The notes: generated from the sequence alone by a model not told the origin. A stretch of 64,000 nt of DNA from Gemmatimonadota bacterium (GCA_021324775.1 JAJPIM010000039.1:1-64000), one strand, 5' to 3'; positions 37,623-47,179 are shown, numbered from the stretch's first letter. Program-made: numbers and translations.

Positions 37623-39617
37623 CTAGCGGGCTTTTGCCAGCGAGGCTTCGCGGCTCGCGCCGATCGTGTCGCCCGTCGAGGCCAGCATCGCGGCGTAGCT
37701 GCGGTGGAGTGCGCGGTTGCGCGGGTGGTCCGAGAGGCCCAGCCGAAATGCGATCATGGCGTCGCGGACGTCGTCGATTTGTTGGGCCGCCTGGGTCAGC
37801 ACCATGAGTGCGTCCACCGAATCGCGCTGCATCATGTAGGCTGACCGGGCCCAGGCGATCGTGCCTCGGTAGTCGCGCGCGGCGTAGCGCACCCATGCGC
37901 GGCGTATCGCGTCCGCGTACGGGCTCGGATCCACGAGGCGCGCGCTGTCGAGCAACCCGCTCGCCTCGGCGTCGCGGCCGTGCGCGGCCAGCAGCGCCGC
38001 CGGGGCCTGATAGAGCAGGGGCGCAACCGGGTACAATGTGCGCGCGATCGCGTACTCCTGCACCGCACCGTCGAGATTACCCAGGCGGTACATGACGTCG
38101 GCCGCGCGCTCGTGCACACGGTAGGATTCCGGCTCGCCCGCGAGCGATGCGACCAGCATCGTCTTGTCGTTGCGCCAGACCGGCGTACGGGTCCACGTGC
38201 GTGCAGCCAGCAGGATGATCGCGACCACGAGGATGCCGGCCGGCAGCCGGCCATTGGCAGCCGGGCGGGCCGCGGACACCCTGCTGCCGTCCGAGAAACG
38301 GTGTGGGGTGACGACGCCCGAGACACGGCCGGGTGCAGCGCCGCGTGAGAAACCACGTTGTGTGGCCCCGCCGGCGAAACTGCCGGCTGCGGCGTCCGCC
38401 ATACGTTCGATGGCGCGCATTGCCGTCTGGCGTCTGTCCGCGAAGAAATCCCACGAGCACGCCACCAGGACCGCGAGGCCCAAACTCGGCAAGTACAGCG
38501 TGCGCTCCGCGACCATCACGCCGGACGCGAAGAACACGTTGGCCACCGGGGCGATCGTGCACGCGAAAGCGAGCACCGCGAACGCCACCGGCGGCGCGCG
38601 TCTCCACGCGCGGATCGTGACGATCACGGCGGCGATCACAATGACGATGCCCGCGAGTACGCCGATCGTGGGTTGCTGCACCACCTCGACCGAGCGTGGC
38701 ATGTAGTCCACGTGAAGCTGAAGCGGCACCAGCAGCAGACGCACATACTCCGGGACAATCCGTGCCACCGTGAGCAGCCGTTCGCCGGCGCTCGCGTGCA
38801 TCCATGGCTCCGCCACGCGCACGAGCGGCATGTCGCGAAAGAGGCGGGCGAGGATCGCGGCGTATGCGGCGGTGACAGCGGCGTAGCCGGCGTACAAAGG
38901 CCACCGCGCGACCAGATCAGCGGGAAGCGAGGTGCGGTGCTGCTTCCGCGGTGCCGGCTCGCGCTGCCACACGGCCAGAGGACCCGGCAGCAGGAGATCC
39001 GACGCCAGGGCGAGACCGATGAACGTGATCCCACTCTCCTTGGCGAAGAGCGCGGCAGCGTAGCAGGGCACCGCGATCCAGACGCGGCGCCGGTGGGCGA
39101 GCAGTGCGGCCAGAGTAAAGGCCGCGCAGATGACGTCAGCCCGGCCCACCAGGTTCGACACCGCCTCCACGTGCACCGGATGCACCGCGAATACGAGCGC
39201 GCCGGCGAGCGCGCCCGATCGCGATGTGAGATCCGCGAGGACCCGCCAGACGAGCAGGCAGGCCGCGACGTGCCACAGAACATTGGCCGCGTGAAGCCAC
39301 GCCGCGTTTCCACCCGAGACGACCCAATCGAGCGCGAACGTCGCCATCGTCAGCGGGCGGTACTGGCCGGCGCCGGTGGCTTCCGGCCAGTACGAGTGCG
39401 CGAACGCCTGCCACGTGCCGGCGAGGTGGTGGATCAGAGGGTTGTTCAGGACGACATCGTTGTCGTCGAGGGCAAACCGATTGGCGAGGGCGTTCGCGTA
39501 AACGAAGGCCGCCACGAGCACCACGACCAGGGCGTCCCGGCCGTGCCATTCCAAGTCCGGCCCGCGGCGAGGGGCTGAGCCGGTCTGGGCATCGCCATCA
39601 GTAGTCGTGAAAGCCAT
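37623..39617 (-). CDS. TMTC-like polytopic membrane protein with TPR tail
   Basis: A 664-aa protein with about ten transmembrane helices followed by C-terminal tetratricopeptide-like repeats (about 505-660; VMYRLGNLDGAVQEYAIA, AWVRYAARDYRGTIAWARSAY). The first loop reads FALDDNDVVLNNPLIH, followed by QYRPLTMATFALDW, HPVHVEAVSNLVGRADV and FAKESGITF. These are hallmarks of the DUF1736/TMTC and related GT-C families, some of which O-mannosylate proteins. The acceptor and sugar donor are unknown. It converges with thiC and has no obvious operon partner. Confidence 0.82.
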   Translation of the reverse strand: MAFTTTDGDAQTGSAPRRGPDLEWHGRDALVVVLVAAFVYANALANRFALDDNDVVLNNPLIHHLAGTWQAFAHSYWPEATGAGQYRPLTMATFALDWVVSGGNAAWLHAANVLWHVAACLLVWRVLADLTSRSGALAGALVFAVHPVHVEAVSNLVGRADVICAAFTLAALLAHRRRVWIAVPCYAAALFAKESGITFIGLALASDLLLPGPLAVWQREPAPRKQHRTSLPADLVARWPLYAGYAAVTAAYAAILARLFRDMPLVRVAEPWMHASAGERLLTVARIVPEYVRLLLVPLQLHVDYMPRSVEVVQQPTIGVLAGIVIVIAAVIVTIRAWRRAPPVAFAVLAFACTIAPVANVFFASGVMVAERTLYLPSLGLAVLVACSWDFFADRRQTAMRAIERMADAAAGSFAGGATQRGFSRGAAPGRVSGVVTPHRFSDGSRVSAARPAANGRLPAGILVVAIILLAARTWTRTPVWRNDKTMLVASLAGEPESYRVHERAADVMYRLGNLDGAVQEYAIARTLYPVAPLLYQAPAALLAAHGRDAEASGLLDSARLVDPSPYADAIRRAWVRYAARDYRGTIAWARSAYMMQRDSVDALMVLTQAAQQIDDVRDAMIAFRLGLSDHPRNRALHRSYAAMLASTGDTIGASREASLAKAR

Positions 39618-39724
39618 CCCGCGCTCGACGCCTCACGGGGGCCGCGAGCAACGGGGTGGGGGTGGGCGGGGCCGCTAGAAAGTAGACGAACAGAAAGTAG
39701 AGAGTAGAATAAACCACATCGGCT

Positions 39725-39758
39725 GCGGCATCCGTTTGGGGGGCGGTTCGGTGCCGCC
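39725..39758. repeat. Hairpin of the GCATCCGT family, copy 2 (decayed)
   Basis: GCGGCATCCGTT (39725-39736) is followed by a weak GGCGG...CCGCC stem (39742-39758). It lies between the TMTC-like and radical SAM genes. No gene is seen in the spacer 39618-39776. Confidence 0.45.
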
Positions 39759-39776
39759 ACGGACAATGCCCATTTG

Positions 39777-40901
39777 CTACGCCGGATGCGCGCGGGGCGG
39801 CTCTTCGAGGGGGAGCGGGAGCTGGCCGTCGTCGGGGGCGGAGGCTCGGGCGCGGTCCTCTTCCGCCCGGCCGCAGCGGATCCCGTGTACGGCGCACAGC
39901 TGGCGCACCACGCGGTGCAGGCCCTCGCGGTATCGGGCGCCTGCGTCGTGGCTTCCGGCGTAGGCGACGCGGTAGCGGGCCGCGAGGTGGGGAAACTCCG
40001 CCTCGATGAAGGGGAGATACCGTTTCCGCGCTTCCGACTGGAGGCGGAGCGCGCCGGCGTTGACGTGCGACGCGCCCGCCGCCGCCACACGCTGGATGAG
40101 GGCGCGGATGCCCGCGGGAGAGTCGGTGATCCCGGGAAGCACGGGCATGATGTTGATGCCGGTGTCGATGCCGGCAGCGGCGAGGCGCGTCAGCGCGCGG
40201 ATCCGCGCGTCCGGCGTCGGCGCGCGCGGTTCGAGGCGCCGAGCGAGGTCGCGGTCGAGCGTGATGAGCGAGAGGTTGACTGTGACGCGCGAGTGGCGGG
40301 CGAGCCGCCGCAGCACGTCGATGTCCCGGGTGATCAGCGCACTCTTCGTGATGATCACCACGCGGAGGCCCGCGTGCTCGGCGAGCGTCTCCAGCACCGA
40401 CCGCGTGAGTCTGAAATGCCGCTCGGCGGGCTGGTACGGATCGGTGGCGGTCCCGATGACGAGCGTTTCGCCGCGCGCCAACTCGGCGTGCCGCGCGCTG
40501 CCGTTGCGGAGAGCGTCGCGGAGCACGTCAGCGACATTGCGCTTCACGAAGATCCGCCGCTCGAACGCCAGCCAGGGCGGCATCGCCGGGACGGGCGGCG
40601 TCCCGTCAGACGCGTCCAGTGCGATCGATTCGGCCGGCTCGCTTGCCGCCGCAGTCCGTTCGCTCAGATAGCGATGCGCGTAGCGGGCGTAGCAGTACGC
40701 GCATCCGAAGGCGCATCCGACGTACGGATTGATCGACCAGTACGGCATGCCCGTCTGTTCGGGGCGGTTGAGCGCGGTGCGCGCGGAGATGCCGACATAC
40801 GCGATGTCGCCTTGCTGGCCGATCGTCGGGAGGACCCGGGGGAGCCGGGCCATCGCGTCGTCGAACAGGGCGGTCTGGCGAACCGGGAGAGAGCGACGCA
40901 C
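39777..40901 (-). CDS. Radical SAM protein (PA0069/Rv2578c type)
   Basis: A 374-aa radical SAM enzyme. The cluster motif is NPYVGCAFGCAYCYARY (CX3CX2C); it is followed by FVKRNVADVLRDAL, LVIGTATDPYQPAE, and RVVIITKSALITRDIDVLRRLA typical of the SplB-like/PA0069 branch. TPR and other extra domains are absent. The family has no established reaction; a DNA-repair-like role has been suggested from similarity to spore photoproduct lyase. The gene appears to be transcribed alone. Confidence 0.9.
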   Translation of the reverse strand: MRRSLPVRQTALFDDAMARLPRVLPTIGQQGDIAYVGISARTALNRPEQTGMPYWSINPYVGCAFGCAYCYARYAHRYLSERTAAASEPAESIALDASDGTPPVPAMPPWLAFERRIFVKRNVADVLRDALRNGSARHAELARGETLVIGTATDPYQPAERHFRLTRSVLETLAEHAGLRVVIITKSALITRDIDVLRRLARHSRVTVNLSLITLDRDLARRLEPRAPTPDARIRALTRLAAAGIDTGINIMPVLPGITDSPAGIRALIQRVAAAGASHVNAGALRLQSEARKRYLPFIEAEFPHLAARYRVAYAGSHDAGARYREGLHRVVRQLCAVHGIRCGRAEEDRARASAPDDGQLPLPLEEPPRAHPA

Positions 40902-41053
40902 GTTTACGGGCCGGTGGAGGGAGCATCCATCTACCGAACAAACACCGAAATACCAAAACTAGCATTTGCCGCCGCCGGCGCAACCGCCTCCCGTGGTTTA
41001 TGGGGGTATTCAGTCTTAGTTCCGCGGTCGGTGGTTTTCCCCTGGAGATGTGC

Positions 41054-41527
41054 GTGATCCGTGAGTTGCGCCGGCTCGCTGGCCGGCAACTTTGCCGTCT
41101 TGTTTACCGTCCCGCCCGGCGGCTGGCTGCAGGCAGCGGGCTCGTGGCCACGTCCGCGGTGCTGGCCGCGTGCGCCTCGAGCGGCGCCTTTCCGGCTCCG
41201 ATCGGTGATCCGGGGAATGTCGTCGCCCATGCGAACGCGATGATCGAAGAGGCATCCGTCGCTGGCGCTGACACACTCGCGCGGGACGTCATGGCCTCGG
41301 CGCGCCAGCATGTCGCCGACGCGCAGATCGAGCTCCGGGACAAGCACACCGCGCGGGCATCGCTGCGCGCGCGGGAAGCGGTCGCCGACGCGACCTACGC
41401 CAAGGCGCTCGCGGACCGGATCATGGCGGAGCGTTCGAGGTCGGCCGAGGAGGCCCTGCTCCAGCAGTTGCCGTTGACGCCTCCGGCGACGCCGGCCAAG
41501 GCTCCGGGGCCTGGGGGGAGCGAGTGA
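41054..41527 (+). CDS. DUF4398-type lipoprotein
   Basis: About 157 aa. A lipoprotein signal ends ATSAVLAACASSG. The mature part is one helical-hairpin domain of the DUF4398 kind (VVAHANAMIEEASVAGADTLARDVMASARQHVADAQ...REAVADATYAKALAD), usually found near OmpA-like or envelope proteins. GTG 41054 has GGAG 6 nt upstream; ATG 41048 and an earlier ATG at 41000 are in the same frame. The end overlaps the next lipoprotein gene (GTGA). Confidence 0.75.
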   Translation: MIRELRRLAGRQLCRLVYRPARRLAAGSGLVATSAVLAACASSGAFPAPIGDPGNVVAHANAMIEEASVAGADTLARDVMASARQHVADAQIELRDKHTARASLRAREAVADATYAKALADRIMAERSRSAEEALLQQLPLTPPATPAKAPGPGGSE

Positions 41528-42111
41528 GCGCGAGGCGGCGGATCCCCGTGCTGCTGGCTATCGCCGTGACCGCCGCGGCGATTGTGGCGTGCGCATCGAC
41601 CCAGAAGCCGGCGGCGCTCACACAGGCGGAGAGCATCTACTCATCGCTCCAGAGTGCGAGAGCGGACCAGCGAGTCGAGGGGGACATGATCCGCACACGC
41701 GCGACGCTCGACACGGCGCAGACTGCGGTGGCCCAGGGGCAGACACAGGAGTATGCCGACGGGATCGCGGCCATCGCGCTCCGTACCGCGCAGACGGCCG
41801 AGGCGCATTTCGCGCGCGTGCTGGCATTGCAGGGGGCGGACAGCTTGCAGAAGCTGCGGCTGTCGCGCCAACTCGCGCTCTCGCAGGCGCGGCAAGCCGT
41901 ACTCGAAGCGAGGCAAGCGGCGCTGGAGCGGCAGGCCGCCGCCGCGAACGCCAGAGCGGATTCGCTGCGCCGGGCGGCGGCACTCGCGGCGGCAGCGGCG
42001 ACGGCCGACAGTGCGGCGCGGGCGGCGGACAGTGGAGTGCAGGACACGGCGGCACCACCCATGGGGGATTCGGTTCCGCGGCCGCCGGCCGACACATCTC
42101 GCCGTCCCTGA
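41524..42111 (+). CDS. Second DUF4398-like helical lipoprotein
   Basis: A 195-aa protein. The signal peptide IAVTAAAIVAC gives a plausible lipid-anchored Cys near residue 20. A long Ala/Gln/Arg-rich coiled-coil-like helix follows (SRQLALSQARQAVLEARQAALERQAAAANARADSL), then a Pro/Asp/Ser-rich tail. The N-terminal half resembles the preceding DUF4398 protein, so the pair may be paralogues. Its GTG overlaps the previous stop. An envelope role is inferred. Confidence 0.72.
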   Translation: MSARRRIPVLLAIAVTAAAIVACASTQKPAALTQAESIYSSLQSARADQRVEGDMIRTRATLDTAQTAVAQGQTQEYADGIAAIALRTAQTAEAHFARVLALQGADSLQKLRLSRQLALSQARQAVLEARQAALERQAAAANARADSLRRAAALAAAAATADSAARAADSGVQDTAAPPMGDSVPRPPADTSRRP

Positions 42112-42152
42112 CCGCACGCCGCAGCGGAGTGGCAGCCGGGGGATATCAGCGC

Positions 42153-43769
42153 GTGACGGCGGGCCGGTTCGGCGCCGCGTTCCTCGTGGGTGCGCTCGCG
42201 TGCGTCATCGTCGCTCTCGCGACCGCGTCCCCGGGGCCGGGACTCGATCCTGATGCCATGTCGTATCTGGGCGCCGCGCAGTCGCTCGTGCGGTACGACG
42301 TGTATCGCGTGCCCACGAGCAGCTGGGCCGCGTCAGACTCCTCCGAGCCGCTCTCGCATTTCCCGCCCGGATTTTCGACCGCGATCGCCGTGCCCGTGAG
42401 CGAGGGACTGTCGCCCGTGCAGAGTGCGCGGCTCCTGATCGTGGTGGCGGCATTCTGCACCTGGGCAGGCATCGTGCTCGTCGTGTCGGCAGCGGCTGGC
42501 ACCGGTGTGGGGGTGATGACGGGCGTCGTGGCGCTCGCGACGCCTGCGCTCCTCAACGTGCATCTGTCGGTGCTGAGCGAGCCGCTGTTCCTGGCGGTGC
42601 TGGTGGCGATCCTCGCCGGCATCGTGGAGATCATCGACCCCGGGCCCCGGCTGCGTGGCCGGCGTGAGTGGCGTGGCGTGTGGGCGGCGTCGTGGACAGG
42701 GCCGTTGTTGCTGGCGGCCGTGATGCTGCGATACGCGGGCGTGGCGCTCGTGGGGGCGGCGGCGATTGCGGCGCTGATCGGGCCAGTGGACCCGCGGCGC
42801 CGGTGGCGGACGAGAATCATCCGCCTTGTGCTCATCTCCGTGCCGGCGGCGTGGGCGCTCTCGGCGTGGCTCGTGCGGTCGGTGCACCTCGCCGGTGCCA
42901 AGAGCGTGCGGGCGCTCGGCCTCTACGGCAATCTGGGCGAGACCGTGCGCGAGGGGTTGGGGACGGCGAGGGACTGGCTGGTGCCGGCCGGCGACGGGCA
43001 GTGGCGCGGTCCCGTCGCGTGGATGCTCGGCGCCGGGGCCGTCATGTTGGCGATCCACGCGTGGCGGCGGCGCCGGCAGGGTGCGGCCGCGGTCGCATGG
43101 CTCCGGCAGAATCCGGAGATCGATGCGCATCGCGCGGCGGTGCTGCTACGCGCCGTGGTGCTCACGGGAGGCGTGTATCTCGCGTTCGTTGCGGTGTCGC
43201 GGGCAGTGGCCGACCCGAGCATCCCATTCGACGAGCGGATCCTGTCGCCGGCGATCCTGCTCGCGGAGATCGGGCTTGGCGTGGCGCTCGCGCTGTGGTG
43301 GCCGGGGCGGGGGCAAGTGGCGCGCGTCGCGGTCGGATTCGTCGTGATGGCGTGGTTCCTCGCATCGGCCGTGACGAGTGCGACCCGGGTGCAGTTGGCG
43401 CTCGGAGACGGCAACGATTTCGCGGGCAGCGACTGGCGCGACTCCCCGACCGTGGCATGGGTGCGGGCGCCGGACGGGGGAGCGAACCGGGTGTTGTACA
43501 CGAACTGGCCGGCGGCGCTGTATTTCAACGCGGGGCGGGCGTCGCACGACGTGCCGGACGTGACCGACGCGCTGACCTTGCGGCGCTTCCGGGACCGGCT
43601 GGCGCGGAGCCATGGCGTGGTGGTGGCGTTCAGCGCGCCGAACTCCGACGTGGCGCCGCCCGATTCGGTGGCGCGGGTGCTGGGGCTCCGGCAGATCGCG
43701 CGGTTCAGCGACGGGTCGGTGTGGGGGCTGGCGCGCGACAGTGCAGTCGTGGGCGCTGGCGTGAAATGA
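42153..43769 (+). CDS. GT-C-like (family 39-like) polytopic membrane protein
   Basis: About 538 aa with roughly ten to eleven transmembrane helices. An acidic first periplasmic loop (GLDPDAMSYLGAAQSL) and SHFPPGFSTAIAVPVS resemble GT-C glycosyltransferases such as ArnT/PMT-like proteins. The C-terminal domain of about 100 residues (RVLYTNWPAALYFNAGRASHDVPDV) is extracytoplasmic. The frame is open from 41589, overlapping the lipoprotein gene. GTG 42153, with GGGGGA upstream, is the best start; GTG 42129 is an alternative. Donor and acceptor are unknown. Confidence 0.72.
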   Translation: MTAGRFGAAFLVGALACVIVALATASPGPGLDPDAMSYLGAAQSLVRYDVYRVPTSSWAASDSSEPLSHFPPGFSTAIAVPVSEGLSPVQSARLLIVVAAFCTWAGIVLVVSAAAGTGVGVMTGVVALATPALLNVHLSVLSEPLFLAVLVAILAGIVEIIDPGPRLRGRREWRGVWAASWTGPLLLAAVMLRYAGVALVGAAAIAALIGPVDPRRRWRTRIIRLVLISVPAAWALSAWLVRSVHLAGAKSVRALGLYGNLGETVREGLGTARDWLVPAGDGQWRGPVAWMLGAGAVMLAIHAWRRRRQGAAAVAWLRQNPEIDAHRAAVLLRAVVLTGGVYLAFVAVSRAVADPSIPFDERILSPAILLAEIGLGVALALWWPGRGQVARVAVGFVVMAWFLASAVTSATRVQLALGDGNDFAGSDWRDSPTVAWVRAPDGGANRVLYTNWPAALYFNAGRASHDVPDVTDALTLRRFRDRLARSHGVVVAFSAPNSDVAPPDSVARVLGLRQIARFSDGSVWGLARDSAVVGAGVK

Positions 43770-43795
43770 AAACGCCGGCCCAGGGGGCCGGCGTT
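43765..43795 (-). terminator. Intrinsic terminator of the yccA-like gene
   Basis: A perfect 11-bp stem (AACGCCGGCCC at 43771-43781, GGGCCGGCGTT at 43785-43795) has a 3-nt loop. Read on the minus strand it is followed by TTTTCATTTC, a good U-rich tail. On the plus strand the tail is not U-rich, so it mainly serves the minus-strand gene ending at 43827; the hairpin may still aid the convergent gene. Confidence 0.8.
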
Positions 43796-43826
43796 CTGGC
43801 TGATGCGGGGAGCCGAGCAGGAACAG

Positions 43827-44504
43827 TTACGAGCGGCGGCCGCCGGCGACGATCCGAAGGATCGCGAGGAAGAGGTTGATCAGCGCCATGTAGATGCTGA
43901 TCGCCGCCTGCACATACTGGTCGGGCCCGAAGACATTGCGGATCTGCCACGTGCGGAAGACCAGCAGGCCGCCGAAGATGAACACCGTCATCGCCGCGAG
44001 CCAGAGATCGACGTGGACGTTCTGGAAGAAGAGGTTGATGACGCTGGCCCCGATCAGGACCCAGAGACCCGTCACGAAGAACCCGCCCCAGGCGCTGAAG
44101 TCACGCCGGCTGACGAATGCGTAGGCGGTGAGGACCCCGAACGTCGAGCCCGTGAGCAGAGCGGCCTCGCTGATCACGCCGGGCTGCGTGCGGTTGAAGA
44201 AATAGAGCAGGGGTGAGAGCCAGAGCCCCATGATGAACGTGAAGAGAAACATGAACCCGACGTTCGCGGGGAACGCGGTGTCCATGCGTCCCGCCATCCA
44301 CAGCGGGGCAAAGACGATCAGGAAGCTGATGAACGGGTGTGCATTGACCGCGTCCATGATCTGGGGCTGCGTGAAGCCGAAGGCGACGCCACCCATCGTG
44401 ACCAGGATGCTGGCGAAGACCAGCAGGTAGGTCCGGCGGATGAGCGTGAGCCGTTCTGCCCCGGTGCGGACGACGGCAGTATTAGCGGCGTACGAGACGC
44501 CCAT
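43827..44504 (-). CDS. Bax-inhibitor-1/YccA family membrane protein
   Basis: A 225-aa protein with seven transmembrane helices. It has the family's conserved patterns FIMGLWLSPLLYFFN and VFGVLTAYAFVSRRDFSAWGGFF, and ends with AISIYMALINLFLAILRIVAGGRRS, which includes the acidic or polar C-terminal helix typical of YccA/YbhL-like proteins. E. coli YccA inhibits FtsH; other members are pH-sensitive calcium leak channels. Single gene with an intrinsic terminator downstream. TATATT at 44537-44542 could be its -10 element. Confidence 0.93.
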   Translation of the reverse strand: MGVSYAANTAVVRTGAERLTLIRRTYLLVFASILVTMGGVAFGFTQPQIMDAVNAHPFISFLIVFAPLWMAGRMDTAFPANVGFMFLFTFIMGLWLSPLLYFFNRTQPGVISEAALLTGSTFGVLTAYAFVSRRDFSAWGGFFVTGLWVLIGASVINLFFQNVHVDLWLAAMTVFIFGGLLVFRTWQIRNVFGPDQYVQAAISIYMALINLFLAILRIVAGGRRS

Positions 44505-44630
44505 AGTCCATTCCTCGAGAGTTAGCGGACGGAGGAAATATAACCGTGCGGAGGGCCGAGGTTCCTCCTGGACGGCTTGCCGGAGTCGTGCGCCAGCCGT
44601 CCTATCGCGTGCTACCGAGCGCTGCGCGGG

Positions 44631-45635
44631 CTAGCGCTTGTGCGGCGTACCCGACCGGAGCTCGATGTCCCCGCTGAACGTAACGACCGTGATCCGGGCG
44701 CCGCCTTTGCCGAGTGTGGCGTCGAGGTGCTGGGCGGCGGGGCCGGATTCGCCCCGGGGCTGGATCGTGATCGGGAAGTCGGACGTGATCTCACCGCTGA
44801 AGGAGTCGAGGGACACCGTGGCGCCGGCATCGGCGGGGAGGTCGATGTGGACATCGCCGGAGTGGGCGTGCAGGTCGTAGGTCCCTGAGGGGTCGAGCGT
44901 CCCGCCGTAGGTCAGGTCGCCGCTCACGCTTTCCATGTGGACGTTCCGGCAGGTGGCCCGGGTGAGGTAGCCGTGTCCGCTGACCGACGTGAACGTGACG
45001 TCTCCGGTAACCGCATCGGCCTCGGCGTCGCCGCTGACCGTGCGCATGTGGAGGTCGCCGCGGACATTGTGGACCGTCATGTTGCCCGAGAGGGATTCCA
45101 GCGTGGCGTTGTGTGCGACATCATCGACGCGGACGTCGCCGCTGACCGAGCGGGCCTCGATCTCGCCGCGGGTGCCCTGGACCTCGAGGTCGCCGGAAAT
45201 GCTGTGGAGGATCACGCGGGTGCCGGCGGGGACCGTGACCGTGTACTCCACATCGTCGTCGCCGTCGTCATCGTCGTTATCGCCGCGCATGTGCCGATGG
45301 CCGCGTGAGTCGAGGACGAGACGGCCGGCCTCGTGCTCGAAATGGACGGGCACGTGGTCGCTCGTCACGTGCACCCGCGCTTCGGGGCGAGTCCAGGCGG
45401 TGACCGTGATCTTGCCGGATATGAGCGAGAGGTCCGCGACACCGCCCGTGGCGGCGAAGGCGATCGTCGTGTCGATCGTCGTGGTCTCGTCCGCATCCAT
45501 GCCGCGGGAGTGTCTGCCGCGGTTCCTGCCGTGCTCGTCGTCCTGCGCGCCGGCACGCGGCGCGATCGCGGCGAGCACCAGAGCGGCGGCGGTCAGAGCT
45601 GGCAGCGTGAAACGCGACATCATGTAGCGCGACAT
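44631..45635 (-). CDS. Exported DUF4097 beta-repeat protein
   Basis: A 334-aa protein with a signal peptide (FTLPALTAAALVLAAIAPRAGAQ), an Asp/Glu/His-rich segment and a repetitive beta-strand solenoid. The SVSGDV/LSGNM/TVSGDA/SVSGHG unit recurs every 18-25 residues, as in DUF4097 proteins (LiaX-like adhesin fold). It lies 28 nt downstream of the anti-sigma gene, so it belongs to the same unit. Such proteins often sense or respond to envelope stress. The target here is unknown. Confidence 0.85.
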   Translation of the reverse strand: MSRYMMSRFTLPALTAAALVLAAIAPRAGAQDDEHGRNRGRHSRGMDADETTTIDTTIAFAATGGVADLSLISGKITVTAWTRPEARVHVTSDHVPVHFEHEAGRLVLDSRGHRHMRGDNDDDDGDDDVEYTVTVPAGTRVILHSISGDLEVQGTRGEIEARSVSGDVRVDDVAHNATLESLSGNMTVHNVRGDLHMRTVSGDAEADAVTGDVTFTSVSGHGYLTRATCRNVHMESVSGDLTYGGTLDPSGTYDLHAHSGDVHIDLPADAGATVSLDSFSGEITSDFPITIQPRGESGPAAQHLDATLGKGGARITVVTFSGDIELRSGTPHKR

Positions 45636-45663
45636 CTTCGGAATCCGTGCTGAGAGTGGTCGG

Positions 45664-46374
45664 TCAAGTGCGAGCGGGGAGCATTGCGACCGTGCGCAGG
45701 AGCTCGAGCTTGGTATTCAGGGACGCGTCCAACTGACTGGCGAGGAACCCATTGGCGGGGTCGCGGGCGAGTGCGGCGCGGCTTTCGGCGATTGCAGTAT
45801 CGATTACGCGGAGGTTCTTCTCGATAATCGCGACCGTTTTGGGGTCGAGCTGGTCGCGCCGTGCGTCGAGGATCTGGCGCATGGCCGAGATCTGCTGGTC
45901 GTAGATGAACTCCGACGTGGGGGCGGCGGCGGGGGTATTGGAGACAGTGGAGAGCCCGGTGCGCGGCGTGGCAGCCGGAGCGGCGGGCGAGCGGGATTGC
46001 GCGGGGGGGTTGCTCCACTGGTGCGTGGCGAGGAGCGTGACGCTGGCGGTGGCGATGATCAGGACTGCGGCGCGGGCGAGTGGCGCGCCGTACCACCGCT
46101 GGCTCAGCCAGCGGGTGGCGAGCGGCCGTCTGGGAGCGATTTCCTGTGGGATCGTCTGGATGCGCGCTTCGATCCCGGCCCAGAGATCGCGGGGCGGGTG
46201 GAGCGCGGGCAGAGCGGCGGCGCGGGCGCGGATGCGTTCCATGTCGCGGACCAGCGCGCGGCAGGATTCGCAGGAGACGATGTGTGCGCGTGCGGCGCCG
46301 TCATCGGCGAGCGTGCCGTCGAGGTAGTCCGGGAGCGTGGCTTCGAACGCCGCGCAGTCACTGGTTGTCGTCAT
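45664..46374 (-). CDS. Anti-sigma factor with zf-HC2 domain
   Basis: A 236-aa membrane anti-sigma factor. The N-terminal zinc-binding domain has HIVSCESC (His-X3-Cys-X2-Cys, about 32-39). One transmembrane helix (AAVLIIATASVTLLAT, about 123-140) leads to an extracytoplasmic C-terminal half with helix-rich DARRDQLDPKTVAIIEKNLRVIDTAIAESRAAL. Its ATG overlaps the sigma gene stop (ATGA), the standard pairing. It would hold the ECF sigma factor inactive until an envelope signal. Confidence 0.9.
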   Translation of the reverse strand: MTTTSDCAAFEATLPDYLDGTLADDGAARAHIVSCESCRALVRDMERIRARAAALPALHPPRDLWAGIEARIQTIPQEIAPRRPLATRWLSQRWYGAPLARAAVLIIATASVTLLATHQWSNPPAQSRSPAAPAATPRTGLSTVSNTPAAAPTSEFIYDQQISAMRQILDARRDQLDPKTVAIIEKNLRVIDTAIAESRAALARDPANGFLASQLDASLNTKLELLRTVAMLPART

Positions 46375-47000
46375 CGGTCGAGCGCCTCTCGTAAGAGCAT
46401 GCGGGCCCGGTGGAGCTGAGCCTTGCTACCGCCTGAAGTGATTCCCAGCATCGTGCCGATTTCCTCGTGGCGATACCCTTCGACATCGTGGAGCACGAAG
46501 ACCCGTTTCGCACCGGGCGGCAGCGACGCGATCGCCTCCTCGATGTCCATCCATTCCCCCGGCGCGAAGTGCGAGGGCGCCATGAGCGTCGCGCCCACAC
46601 TGCCGGCTTCCTCATCGCCTTCGTCTTCCGTCATGCTGATCGTCCGCTTCCTGCGTCCGTCACCCTTGTGCGCATTGAGCACGACATTCACAGCGAGCCG
46701 GTGGAGCCACGTGGCGAAGCTGCTTTCGCCTCGGAACTGCCCCATCTTCGTCCACGCGCGTACGAACGTGTCCTGCGTGAGCTCCTCGGCCTGTGCCGCG
46801 TCCGAGGTCATGCGGACGCAGACGGAGAACACCCGGTCGCAGTGAGCCCGGTACACCCGTTCGAAGGCCGATCGGTCACCGGCGGCCGCGAGCGCGACGT
46901 CGGCTGCGAGTCCGGGGGCATCGGTGCCGCTGGTCTCGTTGGCCGTCGCCTGCGTGCGTTCCGTGGATCGTGAATTGGCGTCAGACGGCGCCACGGCCAT
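46371..47000 (-). CDS. ECF RNA polymerase sigma factor
   Basis: A 209-aa extracytoplasmic-function sigma factor. Sigma2 region: AFERVYRAHCDRVFSVCVRMTSDAAQAEELTQDTFVRAWTKM, then SSFATWLHRLAVNVVLNAHK. Sigma4 region (about 145-205): ASLPPGAKRVFVLHDVEGYRHEEIGTMLGITSGGSKAQLHRAR, with Gly-Ser in the usual Thr-Val position. The N-terminal ~35 residues are unstructured. It heads a sigma, anti-sigma, DUF4097 unit. Confidence 0.94.
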   Translation of the reverse strand: MAVAPSDANSRSTERTQATANETSGTDAPGLAADVALAAAGDRSAFERVYRAHCDRVFSVCVRMTSDAAQAEELTQDTFVRAWTKMGQFRGESSFATWLHRLAVNVVLNAHKGDGRRKRTISMTEDEGDEEAGSVGATLMAPSHFAPGEWMDIEEAIASLPPGAKRVFVLHDVEGYRHEEIGTMLGITSGGSKAQLHRARMLLREALDR

Positions 47001-47097
47001 TCGCAGGAGGGGTCACGGGTCTCGTTGTTGAGATGCCCGGATGAGGCGGATCGTTTGAATTGCGCGGGTTGTGCGCGGGTAGGGGCGGTCAGAGGGG

Positions 47098-47155
47098 AAA
47101 ACTATTGGGATTGGGGGTTGGGGACTGGGTACTGGGACGGGGGACTGGGGCTTGA
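47098..47155 (+). repeat. G-rich heptanucleotide array, copy 3
   Basis: Degenerate GGGATTG/GGGGACT/GGGTACT words (TTGGGATTGGGGGTTGGGGA and onward) upstream of the sigma factor gene. Together with the hairpin at 47180 it occupies much of the gene-free stretch 47001-47310. The ORFs crossing it look like translated repeats, not genes. Confidence 0.6.
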
Positions 47156-47179
47156 GCCGCGCGGCAACTGAGACATACC